Shown piece by piece: positions 17,271 to 25,748 of a DNA stretch of 64,000 bases. The position numbers and the translations under genes were made by a program. Every line of letters begins with the position of its first letter. Positions within the stretch are counted from its first letter, which is position 1. The notes under the pieces were generated by a model. The model was not told the origin of the DNA. It saw only the letters and a list, made by a program, of their open reading frames with translations, and ran no database searches. Source of the DNA: Sandaracinaceae bacterium (GTDB lineage Bacteria; Myxococcota_A; Polyangia; Polyangiales; Sandaracinaceae); assembly GCA_040218145.1 (NCBI GenBank), contig JAVJQK010000134.1:49252-113251 (forward strand), given 5' to 3'.

Positions 17271-18022
17271 CAGGCCCCCTTCGACTGCCAGCGCGCGTGT
17301 CCGACGAAGAACGGGCCCATCTGCGCGATGTACTCGGCGGTCTGGCGGGTGCTGCGCATCGCCTGCACGACGTGCGAGAGCGGGTGCAGCTTCTGTCCGA
17401 TCAGCCCGATGAGGAACTCGTTGTCCTTCGCGTCCAGACCGTGGCACGCGAGGCGAACGTCGTGCGCGAGGTCGCGCTTGCCGTACGCCATGCCGATGCC
17501 CGCGTGCTCGCGGAGGATCGAGGCTTGCTCGGCGCGGTCGAGGGCGGCGAACGCGCCCGTACGACGCAGCGGATACCAGATCGCCCACGGCGCCTTCGGA
17601 TCGGTGACGTTGTCGATCGGCCGCTGCAGCAGCCAGTACGGCAGATCGGGCTCGTATCCGCTCGAGTACGTCCGGCCGAGCATCGTGTAATCGATGCGGG
17701 GCACGAGCCGTCGCAGCTCGGGCGCGCGGAAGACGGGCCGCACGTTCGTCACGAAGTGCGCCGGATCTTTGCTCCAGCTCAGCAGCGCGAGCCCGAACGG
17801 CGAGCTGGCGTCCTCGTAGATCACCCCCGGGAGCTTCGCCTTCTCGCAGCCGTCGACGAGCGCGCCCGCGGCCTCCTCGGGGTCGACCTCGGGGGGCGAA
17901 TCGAAGACCAGCAGCTGCATGAAGAGCCGCTCGTCGAGCTTCTGCCGCTCGCCGTCTTTCTTGCCGCCGTACTCGTGGAGGTCCACCTCGGGCAGACCCG
18001 GCCTCTTGCTCTCTTCACTCAT
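17270..18022 (-). CDS. Chlorite-dismutase-like heme-family protein
   Basis: 250 residues from the ATG at 18022; an upstream in-frame extension has no family sequence. The second half fits the Cld/HemQ fold: YPLRRTGAFAALDRAEQASI at about 150-169, REHAGIGMAYGKRD at 171-184, a CHGLDAKDNEF block at 193-203 and MRSTRQTAEYIAQMGPFFVG at 222-241. The family includes chlorite dismutase and coproheme decarboxylase. His187 or His194 could be a heme ligand, but this cannot be settled by eye. The N-terminal 25 residues are charged and not exported. It is translationally coupled to the HIT gene. Confidence 0.78.
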   Translation of the reverse strand: MSEESKRPGLPEVDLHEYGGKKDGERQKLDERLFMQLLVFDSPPEVDPEEAAGALVDGCEKAKLPGVIYEDASSPFGLALLSWSKDPAHFVTNVRPVFRAPELRRLVPRIDYTMLGRTYSSGYEPDLPYWLLQRPIDNVTDPKAPWAIWYPLRRTGAFAALDRAEQASILREHAGIGMAYGKRDLAHDVRLACHGLDAKDNEFLIGLIGQKLHPLSHVVQAMRSTRQTAEYIAQMGPFFVGHARWQSKGA

Positions 18023-18116
18023 GGCTTGGCTCCTGCGCTGGATACGCGGTTTCGATCGAATGCGCGGCGCGCGTGCCCGACGGGCGCGTCCCGGAGGGTA
18101 GGGCGATCCGCCGCGT

Positions 18117-19727
18117 TCAGTAAGGGTTGTCGGTGGAGAAGCCCGCGCCGCGGCGTCCCCCGCCGCTGGCGCCGCCGCTCCGGCGGGCGCTCCCTCCCGA
18201 GGAGGCGGCTCCCCCCCGGCGCGAGGCCGAGCCGCTGCGCCGCGCGGCGCCTCCACGTCGCGCCCCGACGCTCGCCGAGATGCGCGGCGCGGGCCGCGGC
18301 CGCAAGCGGAGCACGACGTCGCGATCGCCGCTCAGGCGCACCGTCTGGGTGGCGTCCCGGTGGCCTTCGGCGCTCGCGGACAGGCGATGCCGAGAGCCCG
18401 CCTCGAGCTCGCCCCGGAAGGGGTTGGCGACCTCGTCGCCGTCGAGCTCGAGCGTCGCGTTCGGTGGGTTGGTCCGGACGCTCAGGACGTGGGTGGCCGG
18501 CTCCTGGGCCGCAGCTTCGGCGGCGGCGACCTCGGCGGCAGCGGCCTCGGCGGCGGCGGCCTCGGCGGCAGCCGCCTCGGCGGCAGCGGCCTCGGCGGCG
18601 GCGGCCTCGGCGGCAGCGACCTCCGCCTCTGCCTCTGCGCTGGCCGTCTCGGCGGCCGCTTCGGGCGCCTCCGTCTCGGCCGACGCGGGTTGTGACTCTT
18701 CGGCCGCGGCGAGCTCGGTCTCGCGCGGCCCCTCCGGCTCGTCCGCCGGAGCCTGCGCGGCGTTGGGCGGCTCGGCGCGTACCGCTTCGTCTCCCCCCGA
18801 GAAGGCGATCGCGACCCCCACGAGGCCGAGCAGCAACAGGGCGACGCCGGCGAAGAGGAAGAGCTTGGTGCTCGAGGACGTCGGCAGCTGGACGATCTCT
18901 TCTTCGGCGCTCTGCGCGAGCACCGGCTCCGGCGCCGCGGCGACGACGGGCGTCGACGCAGCGCGCTGTTGTTTGGCCGCGGCCGCCGTCGATCCGGAGC
19001 CCGCAGCCTGCGCGGCAGCGCCTGCCTTCGCGCCAGCCGCGTGGTTGGCCGTCGGGCTCGCGGCCGCCGACGCGCCCTCCTTCGCGTCCGCAGCCTGGAC
19101 CGCCGCGCTCGCGTTCGCGGCTTCCGCCGCAGAGGCGGACGCGGCCGTGGCGCCCGCAGCGTCCGCCTGGGTCGCCGCCGCGCTCGCGGCCTCGGTCGCG
19201 GGTGCCGTCGCGGAAGCGGCGTCGGATGCGGAAGCGGCGTCGGTCGCGGAAGCGGCGTCGGTCGCGGAAGCGGCGTCGGTCGCGGAAGCGGCGTCGGCCG
19301 CGGAGGCGGCGTCGGTCGCGGAAGCGGCGTCGGTCGCGGAAGCGGCGTCGGTCGCGGAAGCGGCCTCGGTCGCGGGAGCGGCGTCGGATGCGGCCTCGGA
19401 TGCGGAAGCGGCGTCGGTCGCGGAAGCGGCGTCGGTCGCGGAGGCGGCCTCGGATGCGGAAGCGGCGTCGGTCGCGGAAGTGACCCCGGTCGCGGACGAG
19501 GTCGCAGGAGCGGCGTCGGTCGCCGGCGCGTCCGCGGCCCACGCCCCGCCATCCTCTTCGGTCCCGTCCTCGGCCGGCTTCATCTTCTCGAACTCGCCGC
19601 CGAGCTCCCAGAGCGCGAAGATCTTGGAGGCGTGCTCCTCGGCGACGGCCTCGTCGAGGTCGCCCGCCGCGCTCCAGAACCCTTCGTCTCCGCCCGTCTC
19701 TTCGGCCGGCTTCTCGTTCGTGCTCAT
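18117..19727 (-). CDS. PEGA-domain membrane protein with Ala-rich repeats
   Basis: 536 residues. Residues 1-65 are acidic and globular-looking (ASKIFALWELGGEFEKMKP). Residues about 66-190 are a hexapeptide array of the type ATDAAS/ASEAAS. One membrane helix (LFLFAGVALLLLGLVGVAIAF) follows at about 285-306. A second Ala/Glu array of the type AAAEA covers about 365-405. A PEGA domain comes next (about 415-478: VLSVRTNPPNATLELDGDEV). The tail is Arg/Gly/Ser-rich and basic. The topology suggests a cytoplasmic N-terminus and a periplasmic PEGA domain that may bind surface or wall components. Both arrays are coded by in-frame tandem DNA repeats. Confidence 0.85.
   Translation of the reverse strand: MSTNEKPAEETGGDEGFWSAAGDLDEAVAEEHASKIFALWELGGEFEKMKPAEDGTEEDGGAWAADAPATDAAPATSSATGVTSATDAASASEAASATDAASATDAASASEAASDAAPATEAASATDAASATDAASATDAASAADAASATDAASATDAASATDAASASDAASATAPATEAASAAATQADAAGATAASASAAEAANASAAVQAADAKEGASAAASPTANHAAGAKAGAAAQAAGSGSTAAAAKQQRAASTPVVAAAPEPVLAQSAEEEIVQLPTSSSTKLFLFAGVALLLLGLVGVAIAFSGGDEAVRAEPPNAAQAPADEPEGPRETELAAAEESQPASAETEAPEAAAETASAEAEAEVAAAEAAAAEAAAAEAAAAEAAAAEAAAAEVAAAEAAAQEPATHVLSVRTNPPNATLELDGDEVANPFRGELEAGSRHRLSASAEGHRDATQTVRLSGDRDVVLRLRPRPAPRISASVGARRGGAARRSGSASRRGGAASSGGSARRSGGASGGGRRGAGFSTDNPY
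18508..18626 (-). repeat. 15-bp tandem repeat encoding AAAEA units
   Basis: Consecutive units close to GCGGCGGCCTCGGCG (plus-strand view), about seven to eight copies with single-base changes. They encode an [15 protein letters not shown] array between the membrane helix and the PEGA domain of the host gene. A helical spacer is the likely structural result. Confidence 0.8.
19200..19510 (-). repeat. 18-bp tandem repeat encoding ATDAAS units
   Basis: About 15-17 near-identical units of the type GCGGAAGCGGCGTCGGTC (plus-strand view). Variants include gatgcg for gtcgcg and gaggcg for gaagcg. They encode hexapeptides ATDAAS, ASEAAS and AADAAS in the N-terminal cytoplasmic half. Near-identity at DNA level suggests recent expansion. 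Confidence 0.85.
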
Positions 19728-19787
19728 GGCCGTGGCCAGCGTACCACTCGGGGGACGCCCCTTCTACTCACGCGGCTCCTCACGCGG

Positions 19788-20243
19788 CTACTCGTCCGGG
19801 AACAGCTCCGCGAGCCGGTCGTCCCACTCGTCGGCCACCGTCGCCATCGTGTGTAGCAGGTCCTCGAACTCCTCGAAGTCGAGCCCGCTCAGCCGGCGCA
19901 GCGCGCGCAGATAGACGGCGTCCTTGTCCTTGTCGATCGCGAACGCCGCGTCGCTCGTGACGAGGAAGTTGAGCTCGAGGAGCCGACGGTAGAAGCCGTC
20001 GCGGCCCTCCTTCGGCACGTCCATGATGCGCGAGAGGAACAGGAGGATGCCGTGCTCCTCCAACACGTTGATGCCGACGGTGGCCGAGCCCCGCCGCACG
20101 TCCGTGTATCCGTCCTCGTCGAGCGGGTCGAGCGCTACGCCGACCGACTCCCCGAAGCGCTTCAGGTAGTCGTTCACCATGTCGTTGGCGTCGCGGTAGC
20201 TGCGCCCGAGCGTGCGGTCTTCGTAGGTGGGATCGCCGTCCAT
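19788..20243 (-). CDS. Small acidic YbjN/secretion-chaperone-like protein
   Basis: 151 residues from the ATG at 20243, which is preceded by GGGAGAG, a strong ribosome site, so this start is preferred over 20303. The protein is acidic with an alpha-beta pattern: VNDYLKRFGESVGVALDPLDEDGY, then a hydrophobic strand GILLFLSRIMDVP, then FYRRLLELNFLVTSDAAFAID. This layout resembles the YbjN/CesT-Tir-chaperone fold. There is no Cys, signal or membrane segment. A chaperone or adaptor role is an inference from fold resemblance only. Confidence 0.65.
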   Translation of the reverse strand: MDGDPTYEDRTLGRSYRDANDMVNDYLKRFGESVGVALDPLDEDGYTDVRRGSATVGINVLEEHGILLFLSRIMDVPKEGRDGFYRRLLELNFLVTSDAAFAIDKDKDAVYLRALRRLSGLDFEEFEDLLHTMATVADEWDDRLAELFPDE

Positions 20244-20271
20244 GCTGCTCTCTCCCTGTCGCGCTCCGTGG

Positions 20272-20277
20272 TACCCC
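20272..20277 (+). promoter_or_regulatory. -10-like box next to a start codon without SD
   Basis: TACCCC ends seven bases before the ATG at 20285. The stretch between is C-rich without a Shine-Dalgarno sequence. Only the T and A of the box fit, so this is a weaker member of the group described under findings. Confidence 0.25.
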
Positions 20278-20284
20278 TCACCGC

Positions 20285-21964
20285 ATGGGTCGCGTGGCAG
20301 CATCCTACCTCAGGGGCGTTTGGGGAAGAACCGCCTTGCTCGCGGCGCTCACCGTCGCCTGCGGCGAGGATCCCGCGCCCCCGCCTGCTCCCCCGCCGCC
20401 CCCCGAGCCCGCGCTCGACGAGGCGTTCGCGATGGACCTCGAGGCGCTGCGCGAGGGCACCAACGCGCTCGGGGCCGCGGCGCAGAGCGCCGAGGGCACG
20501 CCCGACGGGGTGGCCCGGGCGCGTCGCGCGGCGGCCCTCGCGCGGGTGCTGTCCGTGCGCGATCCCGACGGCCCCTGGCTGGAGCGAGGGCGCGCCTGGC
20601 TCCTCGAAGCGAGCCGACGAAAGACGCTCGCGGGCGCCTGCGACGCCGCGCTGGAGCTGGCCGCGCTCGAGGCGCGGGACGCGGTCGACCCGGGGGCCGC
20701 CTATCTCGTCGCCTACCGGATCACCCGACGATTCGAGGAGGAGGCGTGCGTCGCCGAGGCGCGCCGCATGATGCAGGTGCTCGAGGCCTGGCGCCCGAGC
20801 GCGGGGCAGCTCGCCCGTATCGACGCGGATCCCGACGAAGGAGACCCGACCGCGGGGCTCGACGGGACCGCGCCGCCCGCCCCGAACGGGGCGCCGGACC
20901 TCGCCGCGTGGGCGGCGGAGCGCGCCGAGACGGGGGCCCGTTCGTCGCTGACGAGCCTCACCGTCTACGGCCACGGCGACGGCGACGCCGCTCGCTCCGT
21001 CCGGGCGGTGCTGCGCTTCGACCGGGTGGTGGCGTTCGAGCACGGCGAGGCCAGCGCGGAGGGCGCGATGCCGCGCCGGACCTGGTTCGAGCTGTCCGGC
21101 GTGGCGTTCGGGGAGGGGGTGGCGGACGCGCTCGCGGTCGACGCGGGCGGCCTGCGCCGGATCCGGAGCGTGGAGCGAGACGGCGGCGCGCGCGTCACCT
21201 TCGACCTGGATCCGGAGGCCCGCTTTCACGCGTTCGTGCTCCCCGACCCCTTCCGGATCGTGCTCGACGTGGAGGAGGGGGGCCCGCGCGCGGAGGGCCC
21301 GGTGCGACGCATCGTGCTCGACCCGGGGCACGGAGGCGACGACTTCGGGGCGCGCGCCTTCGGCATGCGCGAGTCCGATCTGACCCTCGACCTGGCGCGC
21401 CGCGTGCGCACGCTGCTCGCCCGCCGCCTCCCGGACGCGCAGGTCGTGCTGACCCGCGAAAACGACACCTTCATCTCCCTCGAGCAGCGCGCCGCGATCG
21501 CGAACAGCATCGGCGCGGACCTCTTTTTGTCGATTCACCTCAACGCGGCCGACGACGAGGTCGAGCGGGGCGGCGTCACCACCTTCGTGCTCGACACCAG
21601 CGACGATCGCCAGGCGCTTCGACTCGCGGCGCGCGAGAACGGGACCACCGTGGACGAGGTCGACAGCCTCGCGCGGCTCCTCGCGCAGCTCCACCGCAGC
21701 GATCAGGTCGCGGCCTCGCGGGACGTCGCCGGGCAGGTCCATCGCGCCACCCTCGAGGCCGGCCGCCGTCACCTTCCGTCGCTCCACGATCGCGGCGTCA
21801 AGAGCGCGCTGTTCTACGTGCTCGTCGGCGCGCGCATGCCGGCGGTGCTGCTCGAGGCCTCGTTCCTGAGCCGCAGGCAGGAAGCGGATTTGCTGCGCGA
21901 GACCCCGTACCGGCAGTCTCTCGCCGAAGGGATCGCCGAGGGGATCGTGCGCTGGGCCGAGTGA
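20285..21964 (+). CDS. N-acetylmuramoyl-L-alanine amidase, lipoprotein
   Basis: 559 residues. A lipoprotein signal ends in the box TVAC, followed by a Pro-rich linker. A helical region (about 45-215) precedes an AMIN-like beta domain (about 220-330). The catalytic Amidase_3 domain covers about 335-555. Zinc and catalytic residues appear in DPGHGGDDFG, MRESDLTLDLA, FLSIHLNA and LLEASFLSR. It cuts the bond between muramic acid and the stem peptide during cell separation or wall turnover, anchored in a membrane on the periplasmic side. It is divergent from the small acidic protein across 41 bases. It ends four bases before glnD. Confidence 0.93.
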   Translation: MGRVAASYLRGVWGRTALLAALTVACGEDPAPPPAPPPPPEPALDEAFAMDLEALREGTNALGAAAQSAEGTPDGVARARRAAALARVLSVRDPDGPWLERGRAWLLEASRRKTLAGACDAALELAALEARDAVDPGAAYLVAYRITRRFEEEACVAEARRMMQVLEAWRPSAGQLARIDADPDEGDPTAGLDGTAPPAPNGAPDLAAWAAERAETGARSSLTSLTVYGHGDGDAARSVRAVLRFDRVVAFEHGEASAEGAMPRRTWFELSGVAFGEGVADALAVDAGGLRRIRSVERDGGARVTFDLDPEARFHAFVLPDPFRIVLDVEEGGPRAEGPVRRIVLDPGHGGDDFGARAFGMRESDLTLDLARRVRTLLARRLPDAQVVLTRENDTFISLEQRAAIANSIGADLFLSIHLNAADDEVERGGVTTFVLDTSDDRQALRLAARENGTTVDEVDSLARLLAQLHRSDQVAASRDVAGQVHRATLEAGRRHLPSLHDRGVKSALFYVLVGARMPAVLLEASFLSRRQEADLLRETPYRQSLAEGIAEGIVRWAE

Positions 21965-21968
21965 GAAG

Positions 21969-24719
21969 GTGTCTCAATTTGCGTCGGGGGGTGCCCCGCC
22001 GAATACTCCGCACGCTTTCATGGGCGATCCCTCCGCGAGACCTGCGATCGACCTCGGCCGACTGGCGCCGGATCTTCAGCACACCTGCGACGACTACTGC
22101 GGCTCCTACCGCGATCGTCTCGCGAAGGAGGTGCGGAGCGGCGGGGGCGGGCTGTCGGTCGTCGAGCTGCACTCTCGAATCCTCGACGGCCTGCTGGGCG
22201 CGCTCTACTGCGCGGCCGACGCCGCCGCGCGGGCGGAGGGGCACGAGCCGAAGGGGCGCGTAGCGCTGGTCGCGGTCGGCGGCTACGGGCGGCAGAGCGT
22301 CGGCCTCTGCTCGGACGTGGACGTGCTCTTCCTCTGTGACGACCCGAGCGATCGCCACGTCGGCGCGCTGGCGGAGGGGCTGCTCTACCCGCTCTGGGAC
22401 GTGGGGCTCGACATCGGGCACGCGGTGCGCGGCGTCGACGAGACCCTCGATCTCTCGCGCGAGGACCTCCGCACGGCGACCACGCTGCTCGACATGCGGC
22501 GCGTGGCCGGCGACAAGACCATCCTGCAGGAGCTCGTCGGTCGGGCCCGCCGGGGTCTCTTCAACGAGGGGCTCGAGCGCTTCCTCGCGCAGCTCGCGGC
22601 GGACGTCGAGGAGCGGCACGAGCGCTTCGGCGGCTCGCTCTTCTTGCTCGAGCCCGAGGTGAAGCTCGGCTGCGGCGGGCTCCGCGACCTCGACGTCGCG
22701 ATCTGGGCCGCGAAGGCGCGCTGGGGCGCGACCGAGACCTCGGAGCTGGTCCGCCACGGCGCGCTCTTGCAGCGCGAGGTGGAGGAGCTCCACACGGCCG
22801 AGGAGATGCTCTGGCGCGTGCGGAACCTGCTGCACCTCCGCGCGGGGCGGCGCCAGGATCGGCTGACCTTCGAGGACCAGGAGGAGATCGCGACGCAGCT
22901 CGGCTTCGTGCACGGCGTGACCCTGGCCGTCGAGCAGTTCATGCAGGCCTACTATCGCCACGCGCGCGTGGTGGAGCAGACGACCGAGCGCATGCTGGCG
23001 CGCGCCCGTCAGACGGTGCGCACCGCGCCGGCGCAGCAGGAGGATCTCGGCGGCGGCGTCCTCCTGTTCGACGGACACGTCACGCTCGAGGACACCGACG
23101 CGCTCGAGAGCGACCCGGTGCTCGCGCTGCGCCTCTACGACGCCGTCGCCAAGCGAGACAAGCCGCCGTACCCGTTCGCGCGGGACGCGATCGCGCGCGC
23201 CGCGGCTCAGCCCGCGTGGGCGGAGCGGCTGCGCGCGGCGCCCCAGGCGAGCGCGCTCTTCCTCGACGCGCTCAGCTGCGCGGCGAAGGCGCCGGTGAAG
23301 CGCAGCTCGATCCTCGCGGAGCTGCACGAGGTCGGCCTGATGCTGGCGATGGTGCCCGAGTTCGAGCCGGTCACCGGGCGCGTGCAGCACGACGTCTATC
23401 ACGTCTACACGGTGGACGTTCACTCGGTCGCGGCGGTGGATCGCCTGCGGGCGATCAAGCGCGGCGACTACGCGTCGTCGCTGCCCCTGGCCTCGCGCCT
23501 CGCGGCGGAGCTCCCCCGGCCGGCGCCGCTCTTCCTCGGCCTCCTCCTGCACGACATCGGCAAGGCCCACGGCAAGGACCACTCCCGCAAGGGCGCCGTC
23601 ATGGCCAAGCCCATCGCGGAGCGCCTGGGGCTGAGCGCGGTCGATGTCGCCCACGTGGTGTGGCTCGTCGAGGAGCATCTGAGCCTCTATCACTGGGCCA
23701 CGCGCCGCGACACCTCGGACCCGGAGGTGATCCGCGAGGTGGCCAACCAGGTGGGCAGCGTCGACCGGCTGCGCGACCTCTATCTCCTGACGGTGGCCGA
23801 TCTCTCGACCACCAACCCGAACGCGATGACCTCCTGGAAGGCGCGCATGCTCGAGGACCTCTACCTCGCGGTCGTCAACGAGCTGGAGGACGAGGCGCCC
23901 CAGGGCGCGGCGCGCCGCGCGGACGCCATCCGCGAGGAGGTCCGCGTCGGCTTCGTGGGTGACGCGAAGCCGGCCGAGCTCGAGCGCTTCCTCCAGGAGA
24001 TGCCGGACCGTTATCTGCTCGCGAACCCGGTCGACGCGATCCGCGCGCACGCCCGGATCGCCCGCGACCGCGACGGCGCGCCCGTGCACCTGTCCATCGA
24101 GCCCGGCCCGAGCCCGGACGTCGCGGAGCTGGTGGTGGTGACCGACGACCGCCCCGGCCTCCTCGCCGACGTGGCGGCGGCGCTCGCCGCGCAGCGCCTG
24201 TCGATCGTGGCGGCCCAGGTCTACACCCGCGACGCGCAGGGCGCGGGGGAGGGCGCCGAGGCGTTCGACGTCTTCCACGTGCGACGCGCGAGCGCGGGCG
24301 CCGAGGGCGAGCCGATGGACGACGTGAAGCTCGGCCGCGTCCGCGCGGATCTGGAGTCGCTCTGGCGCGGCGAGACCACCGCGGCGGAGCTGCTCGCGCG
24401 CAAGCTGCGCAGCCCGTCGTGGGCCAAGCGTCACAGCCCGGACGTGCCGACCGAGGTTCAGGTCGACAACGACGCCTCGCCTCGCTTCACGGTCATCGAC
24501 GTCTTCACCCGAGACCGGGCCGCGCTCCTGCACGCCATCGCGCGCACGCTCTACGAGCAGGGGCTGAGCATCGGCATCTCCAAGGTGAACACCGAGGGCG
24601 AGCGCGCGGCCGACGTCTTCTACGTGGTCGGCGCGGACGGCAAGAAGGTCGACGACCGCGACCTGCTCGCGAGCCTGCCCGGGCTGCTCAAGGCGGCGAT
24701 CGAGGGCACGGAATCGTGA
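21969..24719 (+). CDS. glnD: PII uridylyltransferase/uridylyl-removing enzyme
   Basis: 916 residues, the usual length. The nucleotidyltransferase motif GGYGR at 104-108 with Asp116 and Asp118 in SDVDVLFL, the HD-domain pair His528-Asp529 in LLLHDIGKAHGKDHS, and two C-terminal ACT domains (about 718-790 and 838-910) are all present in the right order. It senses glutamine and adds or removes UMP on PII, controlling nitrogen assimilation. A GTG at 21969 has GAGAAG close upstream; an ATG at 22020 is an alternative. No PII gene or glutamine synthetase gene is in the window. It overlaps the next gene by GTGA. Confidence 0.96.
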   Translation: MSQFASGGAPPNTPHAFMGDPSARPAIDLGRLAPDLQHTCDDYCGSYRDRLAKEVRSGGGGLSVVELHSRILDGLLGALYCAADAAARAEGHEPKGRVALVAVGGYGRQSVGLCSDVDVLFLCDDPSDRHVGALAEGLLYPLWDVGLDIGHAVRGVDETLDLSREDLRTATTLLDMRRVAGDKTILQELVGRARRGLFNEGLERFLAQLAADVEERHERFGGSLFLLEPEVKLGCGGLRDLDVAIWAAKARWGATETSELVRHGALLQREVEELHTAEEMLWRVRNLLHLRAGRRQDRLTFEDQEEIATQLGFVHGVTLAVEQFMQAYYRHARVVEQTTERMLARARQTVRTAPAQQEDLGGGVLLFDGHVTLEDTDALESDPVLALRLYDAVAKRDKPPYPFARDAIARAAAQPAWAERLRAAPQASALFLDALSCAAKAPVKRSSILAELHEVGLMLAMVPEFEPVTGRVQHDVYHVYTVDVHSVAAVDRLRAIKRGDYASSLPLASRLAAELPRPAPLFLGLLLHDIGKAHGKDHSRKGAVMAKPIAERLGLSAVDVAHVVWLVEEHLSLYHWATRRDTSDPEVIREVANQVGSVDRLRDLYLLTVADLSTTNPNAMTSWKARMLEDLYLAVVNELEDEAPQGAARRADAIREEVRVGFVGDAKPAELERFLQEMPDRYLLANPVDAIRAHARIARDRDGAPVHLSIEPGPSPDVAELVVVTDDRPGLLADVAAALAAQRLSIVAAQVYTRDAQGAGEGAEAFDVFHVRRASAGAEGEPMDDVKLGRVRADLESLWRGETTAAELLARKLRSPSWAKRHSPDVPTEVQVDNDASPRFTVIDVFTRDRAALLHAIARTLYEQGLSIGISKVNTEGERAADVFYVVGADGKKVDDRDLLASLPGLLKAAIEGTES

Positions 24720-25735
24720 GCCGTCGCGGGGGGATCGAGGCGGCCCTGGCGCTCGTTCTGCTCCTCGGCTGCGGGCCGACCCGGAGCGCGCGCCCCGCCG
24801 ACTCCACGGGCGGCGGCGCGGTGATGTTCGAGGACGAGCGCGCGGCGGCCGCGGCGCCGGAGGCGTCTCCCGAGGTCAGCCGGGGCGAGTCCTTGCTCGC
24901 GGCGGGAGACGCGGCGGCGGCGGAGCAGGCGTTCCGCGCCGCCATCGAGGCCGACCCGGACGACGCGCGGGCGCACCTGGACCTCGGCCTCGCGCTGGAG
25001 ATGCAGGAGCGGCTGCCCGAGGCGGAGCTCGCCTACCGGGCGGCCGTGAGGGCGAGCCCGACCTTCGCCGAGGCGCTCAACAACCTCGGCGTGCTCCTGC
25101 GCGACACGGAGCGCTCGGAGGAGGCCGTCCGCACCCTGCGCCAGGCGGTGCAGGCCCGACCCGGGTTCGCGTCCGCGCAGCTGAACCTCGCGCTCGCCCT
25201 GGAGGAGACGGGCGATCTCGAGGCGGCCATGTCCAGCTATCGCCGCGTGATCGAGCTCGCGCCGCGCGAGCCCACGGCGCGGGTCCAGCTGGGGCTTCTC
25301 CAGCTCGCGCAGGGCGAGACCGAGCAGGCCCTCATCACGCTGCGCCGCGCCGTGCAGCCTGCGCAGGGGAACCGCGCCGCACTCTCCGCCCTCGGCAGCG
25401 GCCTCCGGCGCGCTGGCGACGCGGCCATGGCCGTCCGCGTGCTGCGAGAGTCCATCGCCGCGGAGGAGAGCCCGGCCCCCGCGGCCGTGCGCGCGGAGCT
25501 CGCGCTGGCGCTCTTCGCCGCCGACCACCGCGATGAGGCGGAGGCCGCGCTCGAGGCCCTGCTGCGCGACGACGGCAGCTACGCCACCGCGCACTACCTC
25601 CTCGCGAACATGCTCGCCGCGCGCCGGTCCTGGCGTGAGGCCGGCCAGCACTACCAGGCGTATCTCCGCGCGGCCCCCGACGGGGAGCACGCAGAGCAAG
25701 CGCGCGGTCGGCTCGCGTTCGTGCGTCGCCAGTAG
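24716..25735 (+). CDS. TPR-repeat lipoprotein
   Basis: 339 residues from a GTG start that overlaps the glnD stop. The signal ends in the lipobox LLLGC at about 14-18. From about residue 55 there are seven to eight tetratricopeptide repeats (for example ARAHLDLGLALEMQERLPEAELAYRAAV region and AQLNLALALEETGDLEAAMSS region). TPR proteins of this type serve as scaffolds in outer-membrane assembly, pilus assembly (PilF-like) or secretion. A PilF/Tgl-like role is possible because Tgl is a TPR lipoprotein in myxobacteria, but this is not shown by the sequence. Confidence 0.85.
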   Translation: MSRRGGIEAALALVLLLGCGPTRSARPADSTGGGAVMFEDERAAAAAPEASPEVSRGESLLAAGDAAAAEQAFRAAIEADPDDARAHLDLGLALEMQERLPEAELAYRAAVRASPTFAEALNNLGVLLRDTERSEEAVRTLRQAVQARPGFASAQLNLALALEETGDLEAAMSSYRRVIELAPREPTARVQLGLLQLAQGETEQALITLRRAVQPAQGNRAALSALGSGLRRAGDAAMAVRVLRESIAAEESPAPAAVRAELALALFAADHRDEAEAALEALLRDDGSYATAHYLLANMLAARRSWREAGQHYQAYLRAAPDGEHAEQARGRLAFVRRQ

Positions 25736-25748
25736 TCGGTAGCGGGCC

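Noticed and set aside
17270..18022. Firm naming as coproheme decarboxylase (HemQ)
   Set aside because: The fold matches the chlorite dismutase family, but the heme-ligand and catalytic residues could not be aligned by eye, and no other heme gene adjoins.
24716..25735. Naming the TPR lipoprotein PilF/Tgl
   Set aside because: It is a lipoprotein with TPR repeats, but it is longer than Tgl (about 240-260 residues), lies next to glnD and not pilus genes, and TPRs alone are not diagnostic.
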